DNA of 64,000 nucleotides from Christensenella sp. UBA7588 (GCA_002478945.1 DLKM01000002.1:19741-83740); one strand, 5' to 3'; positions 7,766 to 16,994 are shown, counted from the stretch's first letter. Numbers and translations: made by a program. The notes: generated by a model from the letters alone, not told the origin.

Positions 7766-8437
7766 TTATTGTGTGGCGCCCGTGTTGAAGTGCGTGTGAG
7801 ACGTAACCCACTTTTGCATTTTGATAGGAATCCAAAGCGAATAGATGCCAACGGTTATCAAGCTAAGCAACAACCATTTTATCCATTGTCCGAAAAGACC
7901 TGCCGCCGTTCCGTCGAACAAGAGGCGTTGTCCGTCAAATGTTTGATGTTCGGACATCCAACGTTGTTCTCTGACGATGGCCCACGGAGTGCAGATTCCG
8001 AGAGTGCAGACGATTATCAATGCGTTGACGATGCGCATTCCCAAATAAGAACCGACTTTGCCGTCAAATTGACTTTGTCCTCCGTTTGCGCCTGAAACGT
8101 GTGTGTTTTTGGTTATCCAGTCCATCTTTTTGACGGGTACGAACAACGCATAAATTCCGCACGTTACGATGCTTAAGAGCATCCATTTTACCCATTGACC
8201 GAACAAGCTTGCGGCTTTTCCTTCGAACACGAGCTTTTTGCCGTCGATAACTTGATGCTCATAGAGCCAAGTGTATTCTCGACGAATTGCCCACGGCGTG
8301 CAAAAACCGAGGGTAAAAATTATTATTAAGCTGTTGACGAAATTCAGCCAAATTTGACTGAAAAGTCCGCCGGTAAACTCGCTTTTACTGCTTGAGTTTG
8401 CGGTTGTAACCGGCATTTTTTGTGCTTTTTTGCTCAT
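7766..8437 (-). CDS. Tandem DUF898-like membrane protein
   Basis: A 223-residue membrane protein made of two copies of a DUF898/YjgN-like unit (about residues 20-115 and 120-215). Each unit starts with a phrase such as GLFSQIWLNFVNSLIIIF and continues TLGxCTPWAIxRExxWxxEHQxxDGxxLxFxGxAAxLFGQWxKWxLLS. The family is of unknown function. The start has a strong AAGGAGGAG site. A single copy of the same unit ends the protein at 16995-18446. The gene is divergent from an XRE regulator, and its promoter region carries palindromes, so it is probably the regulator's target (inference). Confidence 0.8.
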   Translation of the reverse strand: MSKKAQKMPVTTANSSSKSEFTGGLFSQIWLNFVNSLIIIFTLGFCTPWAIRREYTWLYEHQVIDGKKLVFEGKAASLFGQWVKWMLLSIVTCGIYALFVPVKKMDWITKNTHVSGANGGQSQFDGKVGSYLGMRIVNALIIVCTLGICTPWAIVREQRWMSEHQTFDGQRLLFDGTAAGLFGQWIKWLLLSLITVGIYSLWIPIKMQKWVTSHTHFNTGATQ

Positions 8438-8450
8438 AATTGCTCCTCCT

Positions 8451-8531
8451 TAGTATCATACTATACAATAATAGTCTCATACAAAATTGTATATGTCAAC
8501 ACAAAAATATGCAAATTTGTATCATTGTGGT
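8451..8531. promoter_or_regulatory. Divergent promoter/operator region of the DUF898/XRE module
   Basis: Two perfect inverted repeats are visible: TAGTAT-C-ATACTA (8451-8463), just before the DUF898 ribosome site, and ATACAA-AA-TTGTAT (8480-8493), directly downstream of the minus-strand -35 TTGACA (8499-8494). The XRE gene has TATCAT (8520-8525) ending six bases before its ATG. Both directions could thus be controlled by one DNA-binding protein. Confidence 0.6.
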
Positions 8532-8747
8532 ATGATGACCATAAGCATAAAACATAACAGAATTAAAGAATTGAGACAGGAAAAAGACCTTTCGCAAGGA
8601 CAACTTGCATCGCTTGTAGGTACGACGCAGGCAAATATTTCTCGTTGGGAAGCAGGCATAATCGTACCCAACGTGTTGGATTGTTGGAAACTTGCGGAGT
8701 TTTTTGGCGTGAGTATCGATTATCTTGTCGGGAAAGAGGGGGATTGA
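8532..8747 (+). CDS. XRE-family HTH regulator
   Basis: A 71-residue single-domain helix-turn-helix protein. The HTH is RIKELRQEKDLSQGQLASLVGTTQANISRWEAGIIVP, followed by the usual helix LAEFFGVSIDYLVGKEGD. No ribosome site precedes ATGATG at 8532, but TATCAT ends six bases upstream, so the mRNA appears leaderless; earlier in-frame ATGs (8487, 8493) lie inside the promoter. It is divergent from the tandem DUF898 gene and probably regulates it and itself. Confidence 0.88.
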   Translation: MMTISIKHNRIKELRQEKDLSQGQLASLVGTTQANISRWEAGIIVPNVLDCWKLAEFFGVSIDYLVGKEGD

Positions 8748-8772
8748 CGACGTAAATATTTCGAATACAAAT

Positions 8773-8805
8773 AAAAGTCGCGCGCTCGATGTGCGCGCGA
8801 TTTTT
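8773..8805 (+). terminator. Terminator after the XRE regulator
   Basis: GTCGCGCGC pairs with GCGCGCGA(T) across a short loop, followed by TTTTT. Confidence 0.75.
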
Positions 8806-8823
8806 GCTTTTGCAGCGATGTTT

Positions 8824-8884
8824 GCTCCTAAACACGCGTCACTATCTTTATAAGATAAGCGACGCGTGTTTAACGTTCGGCGCG
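8824..8884. repeat. Partial copy of dispersed repeat family A (hairpin part)
   Basis: CTAAACACGCGTCA and GACGCGTGTTTA form a strong stem around TATCTTTATAAGATA. The same CTAAACACGCGTCA...TATCT...AGATA block begins the longer family A copies at 32634 and 42925. Confidence 0.6.
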
Positions 8885-8888
8885 ATTA

Positions 8889-9068
8889 TTACAAATCGTC
8901 TGCGTCTTGCACGGGTTTTTCGCCGTCGGGAACGTCGGGATAGCCGTTCTTTTCGGGAACGCCCGTCCAACTGCCGTTGGGGTCAAAATGCGAGCGCAGA
9001 TTTTCGTGTCTCGAAAGATTGCTGTGAGACAACGGCGGTTGATATTTTCTTTTTCGTTTCGTTTTCAT
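8889..9068 (-). CDS. Small conserved-looking protein ending PVQDADDL
   Basis: A 59-residue ORF with an excellent AAAGGAG site seven bases before ATG at 9068. The N-terminus is very basic (KTKRKRKYQ), the middle reads SRHENLRSHFDPNGSWTGVP, and the acidic tail is PVQDADDL. From memory, short clostridial hypothetical proteins share the GSxTGxP...PVQDADDL pattern, but this was not searched. There are no cysteines, membrane segments or signal peptide. Function unknown. It lies alone between an XRE gene and tetR. Confidence 0.75.
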   Translation of the reverse strand: MKTKRKRKYQPPLSHSNLSRHENLRSHFDPNGSWTGVPEKNGYPDVPDGEKPVQDADDL

Positions 9069-9214
9069 AGTCGTTCTCCTTTCGTTGTTTTTTCAAAGCG
9101 TAGCGTGTGCTAATCTTAAAGATTTATTAATTTCATTAATATTTCGTAAATATATAGAAAAACGTACAAATATATGATAAAATACATTTTGCAATATAAA
9201 AGAAAGGTGGTTTT

Positions 9215-9811
9215 ATGAAAAACGGCGGTATTGACAAAAGAGTCATAAAAACCAAAAACGCAATTTTCGAAGCATTTAAGAAACTTGTCCAAGAAAAAGA
9301 TATGTCGGACATCACTATAAGCGAGCTTACTCAAAAAGCAAACATCACGAGAAGCACGTTTTATATGTACTACGACACCGTCGCGGACGTGCGCAACGAT
9401 ATTGAAAACGAGATAATCGCACGCATCGACAAGATTATGAGCGAAGCGGATATGGCGGAAGCGATGTCCTCTCCTTACGTTCTTTTAAGCACGCTTGCCG
9501 ACGAAATCGCAAGACAAGACCAAAACAACAGATACATACTTTCCTCGAGTACGTCGGGGCAGTTGCTCGACAAAATCAACGAGCGCATAGTGGCGGCGTA
9601 TATGCATCGCATCGGCGAGACCTCGGATAAAAATCTCGATTTGGGAAAGGTCAGGTATTTCATCGCATTTGCGGCGGCAGGCATCACGGAATGTTTCAAG
9701 ATTTGGTTCAATCACAAGAGCAGTATCACTCTCGAAGAACTGTGCAAGAACATTTCCGACGCTGTGCAAAAAGGCGTCGGATTGGTGCCGTTGACAAAAA
9801 CGCAAGACTAA
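9215..9811 (+). CDS. TetR/AcrR-family regulator
   Basis: A 198-residue one-component regulator. The N-terminal HTH reads IFEAFKKLVQEKDMSDITISELTQKANITRSTFYMYYDTV, the classic TetR pattern. The helical C-terminal domain resembles the TetR_C type that follows multidrug-related regulators. The start follows AAAGGTGG. It is directly upstream of the MacB-like ABC exporter on the same strand, which suggests that it controls that exporter (inference). The upstream 100 bp is very AT-rich with several ATTAAT/AATATAT half-sites, but no clear operator could be assigned. Confidence 0.88.
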   Translation: MKNGGIDKRVIKTKNAIFEAFKKLVQEKDMSDITISELTQKANITRSTFYMYYDTVADVRNDIENEIIARIDKIMSEADMAEAMSSPYVLLSTLADEIARQDQNNRYILSSSTSGQLLDKINERIVAAYMHRIGETSDKNLDLGKVRYFIAFAAAGITECFKIWFNHKSSITLEELCKNISDAVQKGVGLVPLTKTQD

Positions 9812-9833
9812 ACGCGCGTATTGTCCGCTACAA

Positions 9834-9866
9834 AAGAGGATGACTTGACAAAAGTCATTCTTTTGC
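9834..9866 (+). terminator. Hairpin between tetR and the ABC gene
   Basis: AAGAGGATGACTT pairs with AAGTCATTCTTT (one G-T pair) around a GACA loop, followed by T-rich sequence. It could terminate or attenuate transcription from tetR. A TTGACA (9845-9850) within it may be a -35 box for the ABC gene. Confidence 0.5.
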
Positions 9867-9923
9867 GTTCTATCGAAAGCAACATAACAATCGCAAGATA
9901 TATCCGTATATGAGAGGTGAATT

Positions 9924-12761
9924 ATGCTTCAACTCAAAGAAATCGTAAAAGATTATCCGACCGCAACGACCACGGTACACGCGTTGCGCAAAGTGTCGCT
10001 CAATTTCAGAGAGAGCGAATTTGTGGCTATTCTCGGCCCGAGCGGATGCGGAAAAACCACGATGCTCAACATCATCGGCGGTCTTGACAGATATACGAGC
10101 GGAGACCTCGTTATCGGCGGCGTGTCCACGGCGGAGTTTGACGACGAACATTGGGACGCTTACAGAAACGCGACGATAGGTTTCGTATTTCAAAGTTACA
10201 ATCTTATTCCGCATCTTACCGTACTCGAAAACGTCGAGCTTGCGTTGAGCCTCGTCGGCGAAGGCAAAAAGACTCGCAGAGCAAAGGCGGTTGCCGCTTT
10301 GCACAAAGTCAATATGCACGAGGAAATCAACAAACGTCCAAATCAGTTGAGCGGCGGACAGATGCAGAGAGTCGCAATCGCAAGAGCTATCGTCAACGAC
10401 CCGAAGATTATTCTTGCGGACGAACCGACGGGTGCTTTGGACAGCGAATTGAGCGTGCAGGTTATGGATATTTTGCAAGAAATATCCAAGACGAGACTCG
10501 TTATAATGGTTACGCACAACGCCGACCTTGCATATCAGTACGCAACGAGAATCTGTCGTTTCAAAGACGGACAACTTATAGAGGATACAAATCCTTACAA
10601 TCCCGAAACTGAAGGCGACGCACAAAACAGCGACGCTCCCGCCGAAGAAAGCGCGGGAAACGAAGTGTCGCAAGACGACGAGACGATTTATGTCGAGGAC
10701 GACAACGGAAACGTACAAATCGTCACGACCGACACTTTATCGTTGCAAAACGATGACGTAAACGCTCAAATCGAGCAAATCGACGAAGAAAACAAAAACA
10801 AGAAAACGTCCAACCGCAAGCGTAAACTTGCGATGAGAAAAATCGGCATCGAGAGCAAAGCGATATTCGACAAGCTCGGTCTTAACAGTCTTTCGAAGAA
10901 AAGAAAACGCAAGGACAAGTCTTTCAAGCCCACGTCTATGAGCGCGGGTATGGCGTTTGCTTTATCGTGGAAAAACCTCATCTCGAAAAGACGTCGCACG
11001 TTCTTTACGATGTTTGCGGGAAGCATAGGCATCATCGGTCTGGGACTCGTGTTGTCCATTTCAAACGGATTCAACGTATACGTCAAGAAGATGGAGAAAG
11101 AGATGTTCTCAAGTATCCCTCTCGGCATATATCAGTACAACGTTTCTAATTCCGCCGTTATGGATATGATGATGAATATGCAAAAACAGGACGACGCCAA
11201 CGCATATCCCGACAAAGATACTATCGGCGTAACCAAGAGCGAAGGCGGTATCGACAGTTATATTTCGAGTTTCACAAAGCCGTTTATAGAGGGTATAACC
11301 AAAAACGAGATTACTCAGGAATTTACCGAGTATATGAGAAATATGCCCGAGGACTATTATAAGTCTATGAGCATAAACTACGGCTTGAGATATAACTTCA
11401 TACGAAAAACCTACGACGAAAACGGAAGGGAAACGTACAAAGACATATCCAAATCGCCCGAACCCATAACCGCTATGGCTATTGCAAGCACCGTACTCGG
11501 AGAGAACGGCTTGCAGTCCAAATACTGGCAAGCACTTGCAAAAGACGAGAAAACGATGCTTGATTCTTACGATTTGTTGAGCGGCAGGTATCCGCAGAAC
11601 AGAAACGAGATTTTGCTCTGCATCGGCAAAGACAACACGGTATCGTCAAGCCTTCTCAAAGAATTCGGAATAGAATTGTACGAGGAGGACGAAGATTGCG
11701 TATTTATCCCCGACGAGAACGGAAAACCTATTCCCATCGACGAGCAAAACGTGTCGTTCGAGCATTTTATCGGTCAGAAATTCAAAATGATTCTCAATGA
11801 CGACTATTATAGAAAGTCGGGAGACGAATACGTGAGTATGAGTTTTGACAAAGACGCTCTCACTTGGGAAGAAACGAGCGAAACCAGATTGAAACAACTG
11901 TATGAAAACTCTACGACGGAACTCGAAATAGTAGGCATCATCAGACAGCAAAAAGGCGGTTTTTCGTACGTCAATTCCGCGCTTTGCTATCTGCCCGAAT
12001 TTGCCGAATGGGCAATGGACCAAGCGTACAACAGCGAAGTGGCGCAACGCCAACGCGAGTTGACTCCGAAAGGAGAAACCATTTGGGGCGCATTTGAAGA
12101 AATCAACAACAGAGGATTTACCGACGAGGATTTCGACAGCGAAATGAGCAACCTCATCAGCGGAAAGGTATTGACGCTCGACTACTTCGCAAAAGCGGTC
12201 GGAGCGGACAGAGCGGCGAGCTTTATAACCGTGTTCCCCGGCTCGTTCGAGCAGAAAGAATCGGCTATCAAGTATATCGAGGACTGGGACAAGACCAACA
12301 TCGGCTACTTCGACGTGTCCGCAATGTTCCTCTATAACCTGTCGATTATGATAGACCTCGTTTCGGCAATGCTTATCGCGGTGGCGTCTATTTCGCTCGT
12401 GGTATCGACGGTTATGATAGGCGTTATTACGTCCAACTCCGTCATCGAGAGAATTAGAGAAATCGGTATATTAAGGGCAATCGGCGCGCGAAAGAAGGAC
12501 GTTCGCAACGTGTTTATAGCCGAAACCGCAATAATCGGCTTGAGCAGCGGACTTGTGGGAATTGCGTTGACGTATCTGCTGTGTCCGCTAATCTCGTTGA
12601 TAATCAAGGCGGTTACGGGCATAGGCTCGCTCTTGAATTTCCACCCGTTGCACGCCCTTGCGCTTGTCGCCATAAGCCTTGTGCTGACGATTATATCGGG
12701 TATTATCCCCGCAATCAACGCGTCAAGAAAGAACGTCGTCGACGCATTGAGAGTGGAATGA
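9924..12761 (+). CDS. ABC exporter, fused ATPase and FtsX-type permease (MacB-like)
   Basis: A 945-residue fusion. The ATPase (about 1-225) has Walker A GPSGCGKTTML, signature LSGGQMQRVAIARA and Walker B IILADEPTGALD. An acidic linker (about 225-320, DAPAEESAGNEVSQDDE) leads to a basic stretch and the first membrane helix near residue 355. A large extracytoplasmic domain follows, and three C-terminal helices carry the FtsX motif RIREIGILRAIGARKKDV. MacB-type systems move peptides, antibiotics or lipids by a mechanotransmission mechanism. The start has GAGAGGTG. The substrate is unknown. The TetR gene upstream suggests a drug- or stress-inducible exporter. Confidence 0.92.
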   Translation: MLQLKEIVKDYPTATTTVHALRKVSLNFRESEFVAILGPSGCGKTTMLNIIGGLDRYTSGDLVIGGVSTAEFDDEHWDAYRNATIGFVFQSYNLIPHLTVLENVELALSLVGEGKKTRRAKAVAALHKVNMHEEINKRPNQLSGGQMQRVAIARAIVNDPKIILADEPTGALDSELSVQVMDILQEISKTRLVIMVTHNADLAYQYATRICRFKDGQLIEDTNPYNPETEGDAQNSDAPAEESAGNEVSQDDETIYVEDDNGNVQIVTTDTLSLQNDDVNAQIEQIDEENKNKKTSNRKRKLAMRKIGIESKAIFDKLGLNSLSKKRKRKDKSFKPTSMSAGMAFALSWKNLISKRRRTFFTMFAGSIGIIGLGLVLSISNGFNVYVKKMEKEMFSSIPLGIYQYNVSNSAVMDMMMNMQKQDDANAYPDKDTIGVTKSEGGIDSYISSFTKPFIEGITKNEITQEFTEYMRNMPEDYYKSMSINYGLRYNFIRKTYDENGRETYKDISKSPEPITAMAIASTVLGENGLQSKYWQALAKDEKTMLDSYDLLSGRYPQNRNEILLCIGKDNTVSSSLLKEFGIELYEEDEDCVFIPDENGKPIPIDEQNVSFEHFIGQKFKMILNDDYYRKSGDEYVSMSFDKDALTWEETSETRLKQLYENSTTELEIVGIIRQQKGGFSYVNSALCYLPEFAEWAMDQAYNSEVAQRQRELTPKGETIWGAFEEINNRGFTDEDFDSEMSNLISGKVLTLDYFAKAVGADRAASFITVFPGSFEQKESAIKYIEDWDKTNIGYFDVSAMFLYNLSIMIDLVSAMLIAVASISLVVSTVMIGVITSNSVIERIREIGILRAIGARKKDVRNVFIAETAIIGLSSGLVGIALTYLLCPLISLIIKAVTGIGSLLNFHPLHALALVAISLVLTIISGIIPAINASRKNVVDALRVE

Positions 12762-12776
12762 CGAAAAAGCATAAGA

Positions 12777-12806
12777 AAACGCTTGTCCGAAAGGGCAAGC
12801 GTTTTT
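12777..12806 (+). terminator. Terminator after the ABC exporter
   Basis: AACGCTTGTCC-GAAA-GGGCAAGCGTT with a GAAA tetraloop, followed by TTT. Confidence 0.85.
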
Positions 12807-12888
12807 AATTTGCAAACTATTTGATTTATATAGTTTTAGCGTTGCGCCGCAAGGTTTTTATAGCCGTCGGCGGCGGATAAGGCAAGTT

Positions 12889-13746
12889 TTATTCTTCCTT
12901 GTCGGACATTGCGTCGATTTCGGCAGTAGACTGTCTTTCTCCTATTTTCATATCATCGAGGGCGTAAGTCTTGATGTCGAAACTGCCGTCTTTGAGCATA
13001 ACTTTTACTCTTGCGGTCTGTTTGATGAGGTCGTTGGATTCCACGGTGCCTTCGCCGTCGGGAGTGTGAACTTTGCTACCTACCTTGGGCATAAGTTTGT
13101 ACACTTCGCTGTAGTAGGCGTTTTCGTATTTGAGACAGCACATAAGTCTGCCACAGACTCCGCTGATTTTTTGAGGATTGAGGCTCAAACCTTGCACTTT
13201 TGCCATTTTTATGGACACTTTTTCAAAGTCGGGCAGGTGGGTAGTGCAACAGCAGGGACGGCCGCACGGCGCAAGCGCGCCTCTCATTTTCGTATCGTCT
13301 CTTTCGTAAATCTGTCGAAGTTCTATACGCACTTTGAATATGGAAGCAAGCACTCTGACGAGTTCTCTGAAGTCCACTCTGCCTTCCGCGGTAAAATAGA
13401 AAATGAGCTTGGAGCGGTCAAAAGTGTATTCCGCGTCCACGAGTTTCATATCCACGTTCATTTCCGCCACTTTTTCGCGAATGACTTTGAGCGCGTGTTC
13501 TTTGTCCTGATTGTTTTTTTCGACGCGCTTCAAATCCTCTTGCGTCGCTTTGCGCACGACGGGCTTTAAGGGTTGAACGATTTCTTTTTCTTCGACGTCC
13601 TTGTTTGGAATGGTGCAGGTTGCGTATTCGAGACCGCGCGCAGTCTCTACGATAACGCCGTCGCCTTCCTTAAATTCGATACCTTTGGGGTCGAAGTAAT
13701 ACACCTTGTTGGTGTTTTTGAATTTTATGCCGACTATTATTGCCAT
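12889..13746 (-). CDS. ricT: PSP1-domain protein RicT (YaaT)
   Basis: A 285-residue PSP1-family protein. In Bacillus subtilis RicT joins RicA and RicF in an Fe-S complex that aids RNase Y-dependent RNA processing and sporulation control. The cysteine clusters APCGRPCCCTT and GVCGRLMCCLKYE match the known cluster-binding cysteines. The start follows GGAGGT and overlaps the 3' end of holB by 10 bases, so translation is probably coupled. The order tmk-holB-ricT is a classic Bacillota cluster. Confidence 0.92.
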   Translation of the reverse strand: MAIIVGIKFKNTNKVYYFDPKGIEFKEGDGVIVETARGLEYATCTIPNKDVEEKEIVQPLKPVVRKATQEDLKRVEKNNQDKEHALKVIREKVAEMNVDMKLVDAEYTFDRSKLIFYFTAEGRVDFRELVRVLASIFKVRIELRQIYERDDTKMRGALAPCGRPCCCTTHLPDFEKVSIKMAKVQGLSLNPQKISGVCGRLMCCLKYENAYYSEVYKLMPKVGSKVHTPDGEGTVESNDLIKQTARVKVMLKDGSFDIKTYALDDMKIGERQSTAEIDAMSDKEE

Positions 13747-14711
13747 TTGTGTCTAACCTCCAGTATGGAAAACAGCATATCGTCAATCGTTGCGATAGGG
13801 CTGACGTTGAGAGCAAGTTTCTTGCGCACGGAGTTGACTTTTATAATTATCTCCGCAAGCGCTCTCACGCTGTATTTTCCGCTCAAATTTATTATGTCCT
13901 CGCTAACGTGTTTGGACAACATCATTTTTTCGTTTTGCTTGCATACGAGCATATCTCGCAGTATTATCGACAGCACGTCCAAAAAGCCTTGCAAATCTTC
14001 TTCTGCGGCAATTATTCCGTCCACTCTCACGACGTCGTTGCTTCGAGAAAGATTGTTGAGGACGTAAAGCGCGCTCTTGTATAAATCCGCATATTTGGGG
14101 GATTGCGCGATTTTGCGAGCTTTGCCGAGTTGACCCTCGCTACACGCCGCCGCAACCGCACTCAATTCTTTGTCGAGACCGAGCGCAATCATCGCCTCGT
14201 ATACTTCGTCCTCGTCGAAAGAGTCGATAAATATTTCCCTCGTACGCGATTTTATGGTATCGAGCATACCCGCTTCGTTTGAAACGCCGAGGAAGATAGT
14301 GACGTCTTTCGGCGGTTCTTCGAGAGTTTTGAGAAGTTTGTTTTGCGCCTGCACGTTCATACAGTCCGCTCTGTGTACAAAATAAAGTTTGCGCCCCGAG
14401 AGCGATTTTACGGAGACGGTGTCGAGCATAAGCTCGATGTCCTCGACTTTGATTTTGTCTTTGAGAGGGTAGAGATGATATACGTCGGGGTGGTTGTTGT
14501 GAAGCACCTTTTTGCATTCCGCACATTCGAGACAAGCCTCGTGCGAAGGGCAGAAAACGCTTGCCGCCGTAAGCGTAAAAAACTCGTCCACGATTTCGTC
14601 GTCGGGGGACACAATCATATAAGCGTGTCCGAGACCGCATTTCAAATCGCCGAGTACGAGCGAAAACGCTTTTGACGAGCGCAAAGCATTTTCAAAGGTA
14701 ATTTCACTCAC
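13737..14711 (-). CDS. holB: DNA polymerase III delta' subunit
   Basis: A 324-residue clamp-loader subunit. The usual Walker A lysine region is degenerate (GDLKCGLGHAYMI), as expected for delta', which does not hydrolyse ATP. The zinc-binding cysteines CPSHEACLECAEC are present, with the sensor-like LLKTLEEPPKDVTIFLG. Its ATG overlaps the stop of tmk by four bases, and its end overlaps ricT. Confidence 0.9.
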   Translation of the reverse strand: MSEITFENALRSSKAFSLVLGDLKCGLGHAYMIVSPDDEIVDEFFTLTAASVFCPSHEACLECAECKKVLHNNHPDVYHLYPLKDKIKVEDIELMLDTVSVKSLSGRKLYFVHRADCMNVQAQNKLLKTLEEPPKDVTIFLGVSNEAGMLDTIKSRTREIFIDSFDEDEVYEAMIALGLDKELSAVAAACSEGQLGKARKIAQSPKYADLYKSALYVLNNLSRSNDVVRVDGIIAAEEDLQGFLDVLSIILRDMLVCKQNEKMMLSKHVSEDIINLSGKYSVRALAEIIIKVNSVRKKLALNVSPIATIDDMLFSILEVRHKWQ

Positions 14712-15319
14712 TTTATCGCACCTCTTTCTTTCAATGCGTCGATTATCTTTTGAGACGTTACGTTTCTGTCAAAATCGGGTTTTATACGCACGAATCTGCC
14801 GTTTGAACGCTTGATTTCGTTATCGAAACCTGCATAAACCTTGTCGAAAAACTCGTTGGATTCCTGCTCGAGTCTGTCGTCGGGCATTCTGAAAGTGCGC
14901 CACGATTCGCTCGGCTTGAGGTCGAGGAAAATCGTTACGTCGGGCAAGCAACCGTCTATTGCGGGAGCGTTGATTTGCCATATAGTGTCTGCGCCCAGTC
15001 CTCTGCCGTAGCCTTGATACGCAACCGAACTGTCGACGTATCTGTCGCAGATAACGAGTTTGCCCTCGTCAAGCGCGGGCTTGATGACCTCTCGCACGAG
15101 TTGCGCGCGACTCGACGCATAAAGCAATGCTTCCGTCATATCCGTCATCGCGGTGTTTTGCGGATTGAGAATGACTTTGCGAATTTGCTCGCTTATATCC
15201 GTGCTTCCGGGTTCGCGAACGTACACCGCTTCTTGAGAAGTGGAATCGAGATAGTTTTTGAGGAGTTTTAGTTGCGTGGATTTGCCTACGCCTTCGCAAC
15301 CTTCAAACGATACGAACAT
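14708..15319 (-). CDS. tmk: Thymidylate kinase
   Basis: Phosphorylates dTMP to dTDP for DNA synthesis. The protein has 203 residues with P-loop FEGCEGVGKSTQ, the DRYVDSSVAYQGYGRGLG motif and the substrate-binding REPGS. The start at 15319 has AAGAGGCATT upstream; a 20-residue in-frame extension is rejected because it covers the promoter region. First gene of the tmk-holB-ricT operon. Confidence 0.95.
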   Translation of the reverse strand: MFVSFEGCEGVGKSTQLKLLKNYLDSTSQEAVYVREPGSTDISEQIRKVILNPQNTAMTDMTEALLYASSRAQLVREVIKPALDEGKLVICDRYVDSSVAYQGYGRGLGADTIWQINAPAIDGCLPDVTIFLDLKPSESWRTFRMPDDRLEQESNEFFDKVYAGFDNEIKRSNGRFVRIKPDFDRNVTSQKIIDALKERGAIK

Positions 15320-15401
15320 AATGCCTCTTTGTCTTTTTGATTTTTGTATTGTATCACAAAGCGAGCCGTGTGTCCACAATTACCCGCTTGTTTTGCACGG
15401 C

Positions 15402-16868
15402 TTATAGCCAAGTGTAGTTTTGACGAAGGATATAATAGTCCTTGTCGAGTTCTTCGAGGCTCTTTTCGCTGCTGCCCGAAGTGTTGAAATGCGCTATATA
15501 CGGCTTGATGCAATCCGTCAGGGAAGTGTTCTCGACGTAATTTTGCGAATTGTGCCTTGCCCAGATAGTCGCGATTTCGTCTTTGGTCATAGTTTGGAAA
15601 TTTGCCTGTTCGTCTATATTTTCGACGGATGGGTTGTAATTGAATATACCCCAAGAGGAGTGTTTTGCCGCGTGCTTGAAATTCCAAGTGGTAAAGTTCC
15701 AGCCGAGGCCGCAATAAAGTTCCATAACTCCGCTCCACGCTTCGCTTTCCGTTTGTTCGGACGTACGGTTGCTCCATTTGTCGCTGTTAAGTTTATCTTC
15801 GTGGGAGTCGGGCCATACGTTAAATTCGCCTATGAAAACAGGCACGCCGTGAGCGTTGTCGTTTACGTCTGAGATAAGGCTTGCGTAGTAATCGTTGTTT
15901 GCCGTTCCGCCGCTTGCCCAGTTATAGTGATGATACTGATAGACGACGTTCGTCCAGCCGTAATCCGACGGAGAGGGCATTGCAAGCGCGTTCCAGCACG
16001 CTTCCATACAGATGACGTGTACGGAATCGACGCCGCGAATCGCGCGATACAGTTCGTCGTGATACTTTGCCGTCGTCGAGTTGGTAAGTTGTCCGACGAT
16101 GGGATATTTTATCCCCGGTTCGTTGATGAGGTCGTACATCGCTACGCATTGTTTGTCTTTGTAGCGATTTGCCACGGCAACCCAAATTTCTTTGGTTTTT
16201 TCACGGCAAATACGTCCCGTTTCGTCGTTGCCCCAAAGCAAACCGCCGTCGGGATTCGAGATGTCGCCCGTGTGGTCGTTTCCGCTTTGAGAACCCACCG
16301 CGCCGTGCATATCGAGTATGGCGTAAAGTCCGTATTTTTCGCACATCGAAAGCGCCCAGTCCAAGCGAGAGAAGCCGCTTTCTTTAATTTGCAAATCGGC
16401 GTAAGGCGTGCGGACGTAACTTTGCGTGGTTTCGTCGTAAGATACGGCGTTTGTGAGATTGAGATAAGTGAAGGGGATGCGCACGCAGTTGAAACCGACG
16501 TTTTTGATTCTTTCAAAATCCGTTTCGGTAACCCAGTTGTCCTCGTATACGGAGAGAAGCTCTCTCATACCGTCCTCGCCGAAACGATTTGCGAGAGTGA
16601 GCATCATCTCTATCTGACCGTATACTCTGTCTATTTCCGTCGGTACGAGCCAACTTTCTTGAACGAGCCAGCCGCCGAGGTTGGTGCCGTAAAGCCCGAT
16701 TGCATTGCCGTTTTTGTCGATAATGCGCGTGCCGTCGGTGTGTACGAAATCGGCAGGATTTGCCTGTACGGACGCTTTCGGTTCGGGTTCTTTTTCATCG
16801 CAGGCAATCAACGCAACGGCGCAAACGATAAGAACGGATATTAACAACGAGTATAAGAGTTTTTTCAT
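15402..16868 (-). CDS. GH5-family glycoside hydrolase lipoprotein (cellulase-like)
   Basis: A 488-residue secreted lipoprotein. The signal peptide MKKLLYSLLISVLIVCAVALIAC carries lipobox LIAC (Cys23), followed by an acidic/proline spacer. The catalytic (beta/alpha)8 domain has GLYGTNLGGWLVQESW at its start, the acid/base in YDLINEPG (near residue 250) and the nucleophile in VPVFIGEFNVW (near residue 345), as in GH5 endoglucanases and exo-glucanases. It probably cleaves a beta-glucan or beta-mannan at the cell surface; the exact substrate cannot be read. Start chosen at ATG 16868 after AAGGGGGAA. It stands alone between tmk and the zinc-ribbon/DUF898 gene. Confidence 0.88.
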   Translation of the reverse strand: MKKLLYSLLISVLIVCAVALIACDEKEPEPKASVQANPADFVHTDGTRIIDKNGNAIGLYGTNLGGWLVQESWLVPTEIDRVYGQIEMMLTLANRFGEDGMRELLSVYEDNWVTETDFERIKNVGFNCVRIPFTYLNLTNAVSYDETTQSYVRTPYADLQIKESGFSRLDWALSMCEKYGLYAILDMHGAVGSQSGNDHTGDISNPDGGLLWGNDETGRICREKTKEIWVAVANRYKDKQCVAMYDLINEPGIKYPIVGQLTNSTTAKYHDELYRAIRGVDSVHVICMEACWNALAMPSPSDYGWTNVVYQYHHYNWASGGTANNDYYASLISDVNDNAHGVPVFIGEFNVWPDSHEDKLNSDKWSNRTSEQTESEAWSGVMELYCGLGWNFTTWNFKHAAKHSSWGIFNYNPSVENIDEQANFQTMTKDEIATIWARHNSQNYVENTSLTDCIKPYIAHFNTSGSSEKSLEELDKDYYILRQNYTWL

Positions 16869-16943
16869 AATTCCCCCTTCGGTTACGAAACGAATTATAG
16901 CACGCCGCCGAAAGTTTTGCAATATCGGTCTCGTTTTCGGCGC

Positions 16944-16973
16944 AAAAAAAGCACGCCGTTTTTGCGGCGTGCC
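16944..16973 (-). terminator. Terminator after the zinc-ribbon/DUF898 gene
   Basis: On the minus strand GGCACGCCGC-AAAA-ACGGCGTGC followed by seven T. Confidence 0.85.
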
Positions 16974-16994
16974 TGCGGTTTAAGTTTTGTATCT

